64,000 nt of DNA from NCBI GenBank assembly GCA_963965975.1, contig OZ014412.1, positions 12,538,849 to 12,602,848 on the forward strand, in the 5' to 3' direction. The notes beneath the pieces are model-generated. The model was not told the origin of the DNA and did not search any database. It saw only the letters and a program-made list of their open reading frames with translations. Positions 24,864 through 38,484 of this stretch are shown in pieces (position 1 is the stretch's first letter; the number at the start of each line of letters is the position of its first letter). The position numbers were made by a program, and so were the translations under genes. This DNA is from Xestospongia bergquistia. Lineage: Eukaryota > Porifera > Demospongiae > Haplosclerida > Petrosiidae.

Positions 24864-27133
24864 AAGTTATTAAAGTAAACAGCTCAGTCTAAAGGACTCT
24901 ATGGGACTAAGTAAATAAACTGTTATTAACAGTTTAGTAAGTTGGTTTGCCTTAACGCTCTAAAGTCTTTAAATTAAAGACTTTAGAAGGTTTAGACTAT
25001 TGATTGAAGTTAACAAAGTAAACAGCTCAGTCTAATGGACTCTATGGGACTAGCTAAATGAACTGTTAGTAACAGTTTAGTAAGTTGGTTTCCATTAAGA
25101 CTCTAAAGTCGTTAAGTTAAAGACTTTAGAAGGTTTAGACTATTGAGTGAATTTAATAAAGTAAACAGCTCAGTCTAAAGGACTCTATGGGACTAAATAA
25201 ATAAACTGTTATTAACAGTTTAGTAAGTTGGTTTGCCTTAACTCTCTAAAGTCTTTAAATTAAAGACTTTAGAAGGTTTAGACTATTGATTGAAGTTAAT
25301 AAAGTAATCAGCTCAGTCTAAAGGACTCTATGGGACTAACTAAATAAACTGTTATTAACAGTTTAGTAAGTTAGTTTGCATTAACACTCTAAAGTCTTTA
25401 AATTAAAGACTTTAGAAGGTTTAGACTATTGAGTGAAGTTAATAAAGTAATCAGCTCAGTCTAAAGGACTCTATTGGACTAACTAAATAAACTGTTATTA
25501 ACAGTTTAGTAAGTTGGTTTGCCTTAACACTCTAAAGTCTTTAATTAATGACTTTAGAAGGTATAGACTATTGAGTGATGTTAATAAAGTAAACAGCTCA
25601 GTCTAAAGGACTCTATGGGACTAACTAAATAAACTGTTATTAACAGTTTAGTAAGTTGGTTTGCCTTAACACTCTAAAGTCTTTAAATTAAAGACTTTAG
25701 AAGGTTTAGACTATTGATTGAAGTTAACAAAGTAGACAGCTCAGTCTAATGGACTCTATGGGACTTACTAAATGAACTGTTATTAACAGTTTAGTAAGTT
25801 TGTTTGCATTAAGACTCTAAAGTCGTTAAGTTAAAGACTTTAGAAGGTTTAGACTATTGAGTGAATTTAGTAAAGTAAACAGCTCAGTCTAAAGGACTCT
25901 ATGGGACTAACTAAATAAACTGTTATTAACAGTTTAGTAAGTTGGTTTGCCTTAACACTCTAAAGTCTTTAAATTAAAGACTTTAGAAGGTTTAGACTAT
26001 TGATTGAAGTTAATAAAGTAATCAGCTCAGTCTAAAGGACTCTATGGGACTAACTAAATAAACTGTTATTAACAGTTTAGTAAGTTAGTTTGCATTAACA
26101 CTCTAAAGTCTTTAAATTAAAGACTTTAGATGATTTAGACTATTGAGTGAAGTTAATAAAGTAAACAGCTCAGTGTAATGGACTCTATTGGACTAACTAA
26201 ATGAACTGTTATTAACAGTTTAGTAAGTTTGTTTGCATTAACACTCTAAAGTCTTTCAATTAAAGACTTTAGAAGGTTTAGACTATTGAGTGAAGTTAAT
26301 AAAATAAACAGCTCAGTCTAAAGGACTCTATGGGACTAACTAAGGAAACTGTTTTTAACAGTTTAGTAAGTTTGTTTGCATTAACACTCTAAAGTCTTTA
26401 AATTAAAGACTTTAGAAGGTTTAGACTATTGAGTGAAGTTATTAAAGTAAACAGCTCAGTCTAAAGGACTCTATGGGACTAAGTAAATAAACTGTTATTA
26501 ACAGTTTAGTAAGTTGGTTTGCCTTAACGCTCTAAAGTCTTTAAATTAAAGACTTTAGAAGGTTTAGACTATTCATTGAAGTTAACAAAGTAGACAGCTC
26601 AGTCTAATGGACTCTATGGGACTAACTAAATGAACTGTTATTAACAGTTTAGTAAGTTGGTTTGCATTAAGACTCTAAAGTCGTTAAGTTAAAGACTTTG
26701 GAAGGTTTAGACTATTGAGTGAATTTAATAAAGTAAACAGCTCAGTCTAAAGGACTCTATGGGACTAACTAAATAAACTGTTATTAACAGTTTAGTAAGT
26801 TGGTTTGCCTTAACACTCTAAAGTCTTTAAATTAAAGACTTTAGAAGGTTTAGACTATTGATTGAAGTTAATAAAGTAATCAGCTCAGTCTAAAGGACTC
26901 TATGGGACTAACTAAATAAACTGTTATTAACAGTTTAGTAAGTTAGTTTGCATTAACACTCTAAAGTCTTTAAATTAAAGACTTTAGATGATTTAGACTA
27001 CTGAGTGAAGTTAATTAAGTAAACAGCTCAGTTTAATGGACTCTATTGGACTAACTAAATGAACTGTTATTAACAGTTTAGTAAGTTTTTTTGCATTAAC
27101 ACTCTAAAGTCTTTCAATTAAAGACTTTAGAAG

Positions 27134-27169
27134 GTTTAGACTATTGAGTGAGGTTTAGACTATTGAGTG
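27134..27169 (-). repeat. fused monomer from a 124-bp deletion (copy 2)
   Basis: Same structure as the fused monomer near 24844, 2,306 bp downstream. It is absent from the partial third copy, where the corresponding place near 29455 reads an intact GAGTGATGTTAATAAAG. Confidence 0.8.
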
Positions 27170-27949
27170 AAGTTATTAAAGTAAACAGCTCAGTCTGAAG
27201 GACTCTATGGGACTAAGTAAATAAACTGTTATTAACAGTTTAGTAAGTTGGTTTGCCTTAACGCTCTAAAGTCTTTAAATTAAAGACTTTAGAAGGTTTA
27301 GACTATTGATTGAAGTTAACAAAGTAAATAGCTCAGTCTAATGGACTCTATGGGACTAGCTAAATGAACTGTTAGTAACAGTTTAGTAAGTTGGTTCCAT
27401 TAAGACTCTAAAGTCGTTAAGTTAAAGACTTTAGAAGGTTTAGACTATTGAGTGAATTTAATAAAGTAAACAGCTCAGTCTAAAGGACTCTATGGGACTA
27501 AATAAATAAACTGTTATTAACAGTTTAGTAAGTTGGTTTGCCTTAACTCTCTAAAGTCTTTAAATTAAAGACTTTAGAAGGTTTAGACTATTGATTGAAG
27601 TTAATAAAGTAATCAGCTCAGTCTAAAGGACTCTATGGGACTAACTAAATAAACTGTTATTAACAGTTTAGTAAGTTAGTTTGCATTAACACTCTAAAGT
27701 CTTTAAATTAAAGACTTTAGAAGGTTTAGACTATTGAGTGAAGTTAATAAAGTAATCAGCTCAGTCTAAAGGACTCTATTGGACTAACTAAATAAACTGT
27801 TATTAACAGTTTAGTAAGTTGGTTTGCCTTAACACTCTAAAGTCTTTAATTAATGACTTTAGAAGGTATAGACTATTGAGTGATGTTAATAAAGTAAACA
27901 GCTCAGTCTAAAGGACTCTATGGGACTAACTAAATAAACTGTTATTAAC

Positions 27950-30900
27950 AGTTTAGTAAGTTGGTTTGCCTTAACACTCTAAAGTCTTTAAATTAAAGAC
28001 TTTAGAAGGTTTAGACTATTGATTGAAGTTAACAAAGTAGACAGCTCAGTCTAATGGACTCTATGGGACTTACTAAATGAACTGTTGTTAACAGTTTAGT
28101 AAGTTTGTTTGCATTAAGACTCTAAAGTCGTTAAGTTAAAGACTTTAGAAGGTTTAGACTATTGAGTGAATTTAATAAAGTAAACAGCTCAGTCTAAAGG
28201 ACTCTATGGGACTAACTAAATAAACTGTTATTAACAGTTTAGTAAGTTGGTTTGCCTTAACACTCTAAAGTCTTTAAATTAAAGACTTTAGAAGGTTTAG
28301 ACTATTGATTGAAGTTAATAAAGTAATCAGCTCAGTCTAAAGGACTCTATGGGACTAACTAAATAAACTGTTATTAACAGTTTAGTAAGTTAGTTTGCAT
28401 TAACACTCTAAAGTCTTTAAATTAAAGACTTTAGATGATTTAGACTATTGAGTGAAGTTAATAAAGTAAACAGCTCAGTGTAATGGACTCTATTGGACTA
28501 ACTAAATGAACTGTTATTAACAGTTTAGTAAGTTTGTTTGCATTAACACTCTAAAGTCTTTCAATTAAAGACTTTAGAAGGTTTAGACTATTGAGTGAAG
28601 TTAATAAAATAAACAGCTCAGTCTAAAGGACTCTATGGGACTAACTAAGGAAACTGTTTTTAACAGTTTAGTAAGTTTGTTTGCATTAACACTCTAAAGT
28701 CTTTAAATTAAAGACTTTAGAAGGTTTAGACTATTGAGTGAAGTTATTAAAGTAAACAGCTCAGTCTAAAGGACTCTATGGGACTAAGTAAATAAACTGT
28801 TATTAACAGTTTAGTAAGTTGGTTTGCCTTAACGCTCTAAAGTCTTTAAATTAAAGACTTTAGAAGGTTTAGACTATTGATTGAAGTTAACAAAGTAAAC
28901 AGCTCAGTCTAATGGACTCTATGGGACTAGCTAAATGAACTGTTATTAACAGTTTAGTAAGTTTTTTTCCATTAAGACTCTAAAGTCGTTAAGTTAAAGA
29001 CTTTAGAAGGTTTAGACTATTGAGTGAATTTAATAAAGTAAACAGCTCAGTGTAAAGGACTCTATGGGACTAACTAAATGAACTGTTATTAACAGTTTAG
29101 AAAGTTGGTCTGCCTTAACTCTCTAAAGTCTTTAAATTAAAGACTTTAGAAGGTTTAGACTATTGATTGAAGTTAATAAAGTAATCAGCTCAGTCTAAAG
29201 GACTCTATGGGACTAACTAAATAAACTGTTATTAACAGTTTAGTAAGTTAGTTTGCATTAACATTCTAAAGTCTTTAAATTAAAGACTTTAGAAGGTTTA
29301 GACTATTGAGTGAAGTTAATAAAGTAATCAGCTCAGTCTAAAGGACTCTATGGGACTAACTAAATAACCTGTTATTAACAGTTTAGTAAGTTGGTTTGCA
29401 TTAACACTCTAAAGTCTTTAATTAAAGACTTTAGAAGGTATAGACTATTGAGTGATGTTAATAAAGTAAACAGCTCAGTCTGAAGGACTCTATGGGACTA
29501 ACTAAATAAACTGTTATTAACAGTTTAGTAAGTTGGTTTGCCTTAACACTCTAAAGTCTTTAAATTAAAGACTTTAGAAGGTTTAGACTATTGATTGAAG
29601 TTAACAAAGTAGACAGCTCAGTCTAATGGACTCTAAGGGACTAACTAAATGAACTGTTATTAACAGTTTAGTAAGTTTGTTTGCATTAAGACTCTAAAGT
29701 CGTTAAGTTAAAGACTTTAGAAGGTTTAGACTATTGAGTGAAGTTAATAAAGTAAACAGCTCAGTCTAAAGGACTCTATGGGACTAACTAAATGAACTGT
29801 TATTAACAGTTTAGTAAGTTGGTTTGCCTTAACACTCTAAAGTCTTTAAATTAAAGACTTTAGAAGGTTTAGACTATTGATTGAAGTTAATAAAGTAATC
29901 AGCTCAGTCTAAAGAACTCTATGGGACTAACTAAATAAACTGTTATTAACAGTTTAGTAAGTTAGTTTGCATTAACACTCTAAAGTCTTTAAATTAAAGA
30001 CTTTAGAAGGTTTAGACTATTGAGTGAAGTTAATGAAGTAAACAGCTCAGTCTAAAGGACTCTATGGGACTAACTAAATAAACTGTTATTATCAGTTTAG
30101 TAAGGTGGTTTGCATTAACACTCTAAAGTCTTTAAATTAAAGACTTTAGAAGGTTTAGACTATCGATTGAAGTGAACAAAGTAAACAGCTTAGTCTAATG
30201 GACTCTAAGGCACTACTAAATGAATTGTTATTAACAGTTTAGTAAGTTGGTTTGCCTTAACACTCTAAAGTCTTTAAATTAAACACTTTAGAAGGTTTAG
30301 ACTATTGAGTGAAGTTAATAAAGTAAACAGCTCAGTCTAAAGGACTCTATGGGACAAACTAAATAAACTGTTATTAACAGTTTAGGAAGTTGGTTTGCAT
30401 TAACACTCTAAAGTCTTTAAATTAAAGACTTTAGAAGGTTTAGACTATTGAGTGAAGTTCATAAATTAAACAGCTCCGTCTAAAGGACTCTATGGGACTA
30501 ACTAAATAAACTGTTATTAACAGTTTAGTAAGTTGGTTTGTATTAACACTCTAAAGTCTTTAAATTAAAGACTTTAGAAGGTTTAGACTATTCAGTGAAG
30601 TTAATAAAGTAAACAGCTCAGTCTAATGGACTCTATGGGACTAACTAAATGAACTGTTATTAACAGTTTAGTAAGTTGGTTAGCATTAAGCCACTAAAGT
30701 CTTTAAATTGAAGACTTTAGAAAGTTTAGACTATTGAGTGAAGTTAATAAAGTAAAAAGCTCAGTCTAGTGAACTCTATGGGACTAACTAAATGAACTGT
30801 GATTAACAGTTTAGTAAGTTGGTTTGCCTTAACACTCTAAAGTCTTTAAATTAAAGACTTTAGAAGGTTTAGACTATTGACTGAAGTTAATAAAGTAATC

Positions 30901-33900
30901 AGCTCAGTCTAAAGGACTCTATGGGACTAACTAAATAAACTGTTATTAACAGTTTAGTAAGTTGGTTTGCATTAACACTCTAAAGTCTTTAAATTAAAGA
31001 CTTTAGAAGGTTTAGACTATTGAGTGAAGTTAATAAAGTAAACAGCTCAGTGTAAAGGACTCTATGGGACTAACTATATAAACTGTTATTAACAGTTTAG
31101 TAAGGTGGTTTGCCTTAACACTCTAAAGTCTTTAAATTAAAGACTTTAGAAGGTTTAGACTATTGTTTGAAGTTAACAAAGTCAACAGCTTAGTCTAATG
31201 GAGTCTAAGGCACTAACTAAATGAATTGTTATTAACAGTTTAGTAAGTTGGTTTGTATTAACACTCTAAAGTCTTTAAATTAAAGACTTTAGAAGGTTTA
31301 GACTATTGAGTGAAGTTAATAAAGTAAACAGCTCAGTCTAAAGGTCTCTATGGCACAAACTAAATAAACTGTTATTAACAGTTTAGGAAGTTGGTTTGCA
31401 TTAACACTCTAAAGTTTTTAAATTAAAGACTTTAGAAGGTTTAGACTATTGAGTGAAGTTCATAAATTAAACAGCTCCGTCTAAAGGACTCTATGGGACT
31501 AACTAAATAAACTGTTATTAACAGTTTAGTAAGTTGGTTTGTATTAACACTCTAAAGTCTTTAAATTAAAGACTTTAGAAGGTTTAGACTATTGAGTGAT
31601 GTTAATAAAGTAAACAGCTCAGTCTAAAGGACTCTATGGGACTAACTAAATAAACTGTTATTAACAGTTTAGTAAGTTGGTTAGCATTAAGCCACTAAAG
31701 TCTTTAAGTTGAAGACTTTAGAAAGTTTAGACTATTGATTGAAGTTAACAAAGTAAAAAGCTCAGTCTAGTGAACTCTATGGGACTAACTAAATGAACTG
31801 TTATTAACAGTTTAGTAAGGTGCTTTGCCTTAACACTCTAAAGTCTTTAAATTAAAGACTTTAGAAGGTTTAGACTATTGAGTGAAGTTAATAAAGTAAA
31901 CAGCTCAGTCTAAAGGACTCTATGGGACTAACTAAATAAACTGTTATTAACAGTTTAGTAAGTTGGTTTGCATTAAGACTCTAAAGTCTTTAAATTAAAG
32001 ATTTTAGAAGGTTTAGACTATTGAGTGAAGTTAATAAAGTAAACAGCTCAGTCTAAAGGACTCTATGGGACTAAATAAATAAACTGTTGTTAACAGTTTA
32101 GTAAGATGGTTTGCTTTAACACTCTAAAGTCTTTAAATTAAAGACTTTAGAATGTTGAGACTATTGAGTGAAGTTAATAAAGTAAACAGCTCAGTCTAAA
32201 AGACTCTATGGGACTAACTAAAAAAACTGTTATTAATAGTTTAGTAAGTTGGTTTGCTTTAACACTCTAAAGTCTTTAAATTAAAGACTTTAGAATGTTG
32301 AGACTATTGATTGAAGTTAACAAAGTCAACAGCTTAGTCTAATGGACTCTAAGGCACTAACTAAATGAATTGTTATTAACAGTTTAGTAAGTTTGTTTGG
32401 ATTACACTCTAAAGTCTTGAAATGAAAGACTTTAGAAGGTTTAAACTGTTGAGTGAAGTTAATAAAGTAAACAGCACAGTCTAAACGACTCTATGGGACT
32501 AACTAAATAAACTGCTATTAACAGTTCAGTAAGATGGTTTGCCTTAACACTCTAAAGTCTTTAAATTAAAGACTTTAGAAGGTTTAGACTATAGATTGAA
32601 GTTCACAAAGTAAAAAGCTCAGTCTAATGGACTCTATGGGACTAACTAAATGAACTGTTATTAACAGTTTAGTAAGTTGGTTTGCATTAACACTCTAAAG
32701 TCTTTAAATTAAAGACTTCAGAAGTTTTAGACTATTGAGTGAAGTTAATAAAGTAAACAGCTCAGTCTAAAGGACTCTATGGGACTAACTAAATAAACTG
32801 TTATTAACAGTTTAGTAAGTTGGTTTGTATTAACACTCTAAAGTGTTTAAATTAAAGACTTTAGAAGGTTTAGACTATTGACTGAAGTTAATAAAGTAAA
32901 CAGCTCAATCTAAAGGACTCTATGAGACTAACTAAATAAACTGTTATTAACAGTTTAGTAAGTTGGTTTGCATTAACATTCTAAAGTCTTTAAATTAAAG
33001 ACTTTAGAAGGTTTAGACTATTGAGTGAAGTTAATAAAGTAAACAGCTCAGTCTAAAGGACTCTATGGGAGTAACTAAATAAACTGTTATTAACAGTTTA
33101 GTAAGGTGGTTTGCCTTAACACTCTAAAGTCTTTAAATTAAAGACTTTAGAAGGTTTAGACTATTGATTGAAGTTAACAAAGTCAAGAGCTTAGTCTAAT
33201 GGACTCTAAGGCACTAACTAAATGATTTGTTATTAACAGTTTAGTAAGTTTGTTTGCATTACACTCTAAAGTCTTTAAATTAAAGACTTTAGAAGGTTTA
33301 GACTATTGAGTGAAGTTAATAAAGTAAACAGCTAAGTCTAAAGGACTCTATGGGACTAACTAAATAAACTGTTATTAACGGTTTTGTAAGTTGGTTTGCA
33401 TTAACACTCTAAACTCTTTAAATTAAAGACTATAAGGTTTAGACTATTGAGTGAAGTTAATGACGTAATCAGCTCAGTTTAAAGGAATCTGTGGGACTAA
33501 CTAAATAAACTGTTATTAACAGTTTAGTAAGTTGGTTTGCCTTAACACTCTAAAGTCTTTAAATTAAAGACTTTAGAAGGTTTAGACTATTGATTGAAGT
33601 TAATAAAGTAAACAGCTCAGTCTAATGGACTCTAAGGGACTAACTAAATGAACTGTTATTAACACTTTAGTAGTTTGGTTTGCATTAACATTCTAAAGTC
33701 TTTAAATTAAAGACTTTAGAAGGTTTAGACTATTGATTGAAGTTAACAAAGTAAACAGCTCAGTCTAATGGACTCTATGGGACTAACTAAATGAACTGTT
33801 ATTAACAGTTTAGTAAGTGGGTTTGCATTAACTCTTTACAGTCTTTAAATTAAAGACTTTAGATCCTTTAGACTATTGAGTGAAGTTAATAAATAAACAG

Positions 33901-36900
33901 CTCAGTCTAATGGACTCTATTGGACTAACTAAATGAACAGTTATTAACAGTTTAGAAAGTTGGTTTGCGTTAACACTCTAAAGTCTTTAAATTAAAGACT
34001 TTAGAATGTTTAGACTATTGAGTGAAGTCAAAAAAGTAAACAGCTCAGTCTAAAGGACTCTATGGGACTAACTAAATAAACTGTTATTAACAGTTTAGTA
34101 AGTTGGTTAGCATTAAGCCACTAAAGTCTTTAAATTAAAGACTTTAGAAGGTTTAGACCATTGAGTGAAGTTAATAAATAAACAGCTCAGTCTAATGGAC
34201 TCTATTGGACTAACTAAATGAACAGTTATTAACAGTTTAGAAAGTTGGTTTGTATTAACACTTTAAAGTGTTTAAATTAAAGACTTTAGAAGGTTTAGAC
34301 TATTGAGTGAAGTTAATAAAGTAAACAGCTCAATCTAAAGGACTTTATGAGACTAACTAAATAAACTGTTATTAACAGTTTAGTAAGTTGGTTTGCATTA
34401 ACATTCTAAAGTCTTTAAATTAAAGACTTTAGAAGGTTTAGACTATTGAGTGAAATTAATAAAGTAAACAGCTCAGTCTAAAGGACTCTATGGGAGTAAC
34501 TAAATAAACTGTTATTAACAGTTTAGTAAGGTGGTTTGCCTTAACACTCTAAAGTCTTTAAATTAAAGACTTTAGAAGTTTTAGACTATAGATTGAAGTT
34601 AACAAAGTAAAAAGCTCAGTCTAATGGACTCTATGGGACTAACTAAATGCACTGTTATTAACAGTTTAGTAAGTTGGTTTGCATTAACACTCTAAAGTCT
34701 TTAAATTAAAGACTTTAGAAGTTTTAGACTATTGAGTGAAGTTAATAAAGTAAACAGCTCAGTCTAAAGGACTCTATGGGACTAACTAAATAAACTGTTA
34801 TTAACAGTTTAGTAAGTTGGTTTGTATTAACACTCTAAAGTGTTTAAATTAAAGACTTTAGAAGGTTTAGACTATTGACTGAAGTTAATAAAGTAAACAG
34901 CTCAATCTAAAGGACTCTATGAGACTAACTAAATAAACTGTTATTAACAGTTTAGTAAGTTGGTTTGCATTAACATTCTAAAGTCTTTAAATTAAAGACT
35001 TTAGAAGGTTTAGACTATTGAGTGAAGTTAATAAAGTAAACAGCTCAGTCTAAAGGACTCTATGGGAGTAACTAAATAAACTGTTATTAACAGTTTAGTA
35101 AGGTGGTTTGCCTTAACACTCTAAAGTCTTTAAATTAAAGACTTTAGAAGGTTTAGACTATTGAGTGAAGTTAACAAAGTCAACAGCTTAGTCTAATGGA
35201 CTCTAAGGCACTAACTAAATGAATTGTTATTAACAGTTTAGTAAGTTTTTTTGCATTACACTCTAAAGTCTTTAAATTAAAGACTTTAGAAGGTTTAGAC
35301 TATTGAGTGAAGTTAATAAAGTAAACAGCTAAGTCTAAAGGACTCTATGGGACTAACTAAATAAACTGTTATTAACGGTTTTGTAAGTTGGTTTGCATTA
35401 ACACTCTAAACTCTTTAAATTAAAGACTTTATAAGATTTAGACTATTGAGTGAAGTTAATGACGTAATCAGCTCAGTCTAAAGGAATCTGTGGGACTAAC
35501 TAAATAAACTGTTATTAACAGTTTAGTAAGTTGGTTTGCCTTAACACTCTAAAGTCTTTAAATTAAAGACTTTAGAAGGTTTAGACTATTGATTGAAGTT
35601 AATAAAGTAAACAGCTCAGTCTAATGGACTCTAAGGGACTAACTAAATGAACTGTTATTAACCGTTTAGTAGTTTGGTTTGCATTAACATTCTAAAGTCT
35701 TTAAATTAAAGACTTTAGAAGGTTTAGACTATTGATTGAAGTTAACAAAGTAAACAGCTCAGTCTAATGGACTCTATGGGACTAACTAAATGAACTGTTA
35801 TTAACAGTTTAGTAAGTGGGTTTGCATTAACTCTTTACAGTCTTTAAATTAAAGACTTTAGATGCTTTAGACTATTGAGTGAAGTTAATAAATAAACAGC
35901 TCAGTCTAATGGACTCTATTGGACTAACTAAATGAACAGTTATTAACAGTTTAGAAAGTTGGTTTGCGTTAACACTCTAAAGTCTTTAAATTAAAGACTT
36001 TAGAATGTTTAGACTATTGAGTGAAGTCAAAAAAGTAAACAGATCAGTCTAAAGGACTCTATGGGACTAACTAAATAAACTGTTATTAACAGTTTAGTAA
36101 GTTGGTTAGCATTAAGCCACTAAAGTCTTTAAATTAAAGACTTTAGAAGGTTTAGACCATTGAGTGAAGTTAATAATGTAAACAGCTCAGTCTAAAGGAC
36201 TCTATGGGAGTAACAAAATAAACTGTTATTAACAGTTTGGTAAGTTGCTTTGCCTTAACACTCTAAAGTCTTTAAACTAAAGACTTCAGTACGTTTACAC
36301 TATTGATTGAAGTTAACAAAGTAAACAGCTCAGTCTAAACGACTCTATGGGACTAACTAAATAAACTGCTATTAACAGTTTAGTAAGTTGGTTTGCATTA
36401 ACACTCTAAAGTCTTTAAATTAATGACTTTAGAAGGTTTAGACTATTAAGTGAAGTTCATAGAGTAAACAGCTCAGTCTAATGGACTCTATGGGACTAAA
36501 TAAATAAACTGTTATTAACAGATTAGTAAGTTTCTTTGCCTTAACACTCTAAAGTCTTTAAATTAAAGACTTTAGAAGGTTTAGACTATTGAGTGAAGTT
36601 AATAAAGTAAACAGCTCAGTCTAAAGGACTCTATGGGACTAAGTAAGTAAAGTGTTATTAACAGTTTAGTAAGTTGGTTTGCCTTAACGCTCTAAAGTCT
36701 TTAAATTAAAGACTTTAGAAGGTTTAGACTATTGATTGAAGTGAACAAAGTAAACAGCTCAGTCTAATGGGCTCTAAGGCTCTATTTAAAGGAATTTTTA
36801 TAAACAGTTTAGTAAGTTGGTTTGCATTACACTCTAAAGTCTTTAAATTAAAGACTTTAGAAGGTTTAGATTATTGAGTGAAGTTAATAAGGTAAACAGC

Positions 36901-38305
36901 TCAGTCTAAACGACTCTATGGGAGTAACTAAATAAACTGTTATTAACAGTTTAGTAAGTTGGTTTCCATTAACACTCTAAACTCTTTAAATTAAAGACTT
37001 TATAAGGTTTAGACTATTGAGTGAAGTTAAGAAAGTAATCAGCTCAGTCTAAAGGAATCTGTGGGACTAACTAAATAAACTGTTACTAACAGTTTAGTAA
37101 GTTGGTTTGCCTTAACACTCTAAAGTCTTTAAATTAAAGACTTTAGAAGGTTTAGACTATTGATTGAAGTTAATAAAGTAAACAGCTCAGTCTCATGGAC
37201 TCTAAGGGACTAACTAAATGAACTGTTATTAACAGTTTAGTAGGTTGGTTTGCATTAACACTCTAAAGTCTTTAAATTAAAGACTTTAGAAGGTTTAGAC
37301 TATTGATTGAAGTTAACAAAGTAAACAGCTCAGTCTAATGGACTCTATGGGACTAACTAAATGAACTGTTATTAACAGTTTAGTAAGTGGGTTTGCATTA
37401 ACTCTCTACAGTCTTTAAATTAAAGACTTTAGGAGGTTTAGACTATTGTGTGAAGTTAATAAATAAACAGCTCAGTCTAATGGACTCTATTGGACTAACT
37501 GAATGAACAGTTATTAACAGTTTAGAAAGTTGGTTTGCGTTAACACTCTAAAGTCTTTAAATTAAAGACTTTAGAAGGTTTAGACTATTGAGTGAAGTCA
37601 AAAAAGTAAACAGCTCAGTCTAAAGGACTCTATGGGACTAACTAAATAAACTGTTATTAAAAGTTTAGTAAGTTGGTTAGCATTAAGCCACTAAAGTCTT
37701 TAAATTAAAGACTTTAGAAGGTTTAGACCATTGAGTGAAGTTAATAAAGTAAACAGCTTAGTCTAAAGGACTCTATCGGTCTAACAAAATAAACTGTTAT
37801 TAACAGTTTTGTAAGTTGCTTTGCCTTAACACTCTAAAGTCTTTAAACTAAAGACTTTTGAAGGTTTACACTATTGATTGAAGTTAACAATGTAAACAGC
37901 TCAGTCTAAACGACTCTATGGGACTAACTAAATAAACTGCTATTAACAGTTTAGTAAGTTGGTTTGCATTAACACTCTAAAGTCTTTAAATTAACGACTT
38001 TTGAAGGTTTAGACTATTGAGTGAAGTTCATAAAGTAAACAGCTCAGTCTAAAGGACTCTATGGGACTAACTAAATAAACTGTTATTAACAGTTTAGTAA
38101 GTTGGTTTGCCTTAATAGTCTAAAGTCTTTAAATTAAACACTTTAGATGGTTTAGACTATTGAGTGAAGTTAATAAAGTAAACAGCTCAGTCTATAGGAC
38201 TCTATGATACTAACTAAATAAACTGTTATTAACAGTTTAGTAAGTTGCTTTGCCTTAACACTCTAAAGTCTTTAAATTAAAGACTTTAGAAGGTTTAGAC
38301 TATTG
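27950..38305 (-). repeat. 10-kb segmental duplication, copy A
   Basis: This segment is repeated at about 46237-56165. The offset is 18,287 bp at the left (CTGTTTTTAAC 28654/46941, TGTGATTAACAG 30799/49086, TATTGTTTGA 31161/49448). It drops to 18,144 at GCTATTAACAGTTCAG (32515/50659) and to about 17,858-17,860 from GGTTTTGTAAG (33380/51238) to CTTAATAGTC (38111/55971). The steps are exactly 143 and 286 bp, so copy B has lost one and then two whole monomers. Boundaries are placed where private variants stop matching and are good to about one monomer. Confidence 0.87.
32530..36160 (-). repeat. 1,998-bp higher-order repeat pair
   Basis: Copies at about 32530-34160 and 34528-36160 share GACTGAAGTTAATAAAG with CTCAATCTAAAG (32881/34878), GGTTTTGTAAG (33380/35378), GTTAATGACGTAATC, TTTAGTAGTTTGG and TAGCATTAAGCCAC (34109/36108). 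The period is 14 monomers minus 4 bases. About two and a half monomers (34160-34527) between the copies resemble other parts of the HOR. The arrangement is carried into the 46-56 kb duplicate, where GGTTTTGTAAG is at 51238 and 53238. Confidence 0.83.
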
Positions 38306-38484
38306 AGTGAAGTTAATAAAGTAAACAGCTCAGTCTAAAGGACTCTGTGGGACTAACTAAATAAACTGTTATTAACAGTTTAGTAAGTTGGTTTCCATTA
38401 ACACTCTAAAGTCTTTAAAGTAAAGACTTTAGAAGGTTTAGACTATTGATTGAAGTTAACAAAGTAGACAGCTCAGTCTAATGG

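Larger units (their letters stand above)
23810..29285 (-). repeat. 2,306-bp higher-order repeat, about 2.4 tandem copies
   Basis: The marker CTGTTTTTAAC occurs at 24043, 26349 and 28654, giving periods of 2,306 and 2,305 bp. Copies run about 23810-26115 and 26116-28420, with a partial third copy to about 29285. The period is 17 monomers minus about 125 bases because a 162-bp fused monomer (24844 and 27150) is included in the first two copies. Other shared markers are GTCTTTCAATTAAAG, GTCGTTAAGTTAAAG and GTAATCAGCTC. The same monomer types return near 38938, 43368 and 46941. Confidence 0.88.
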
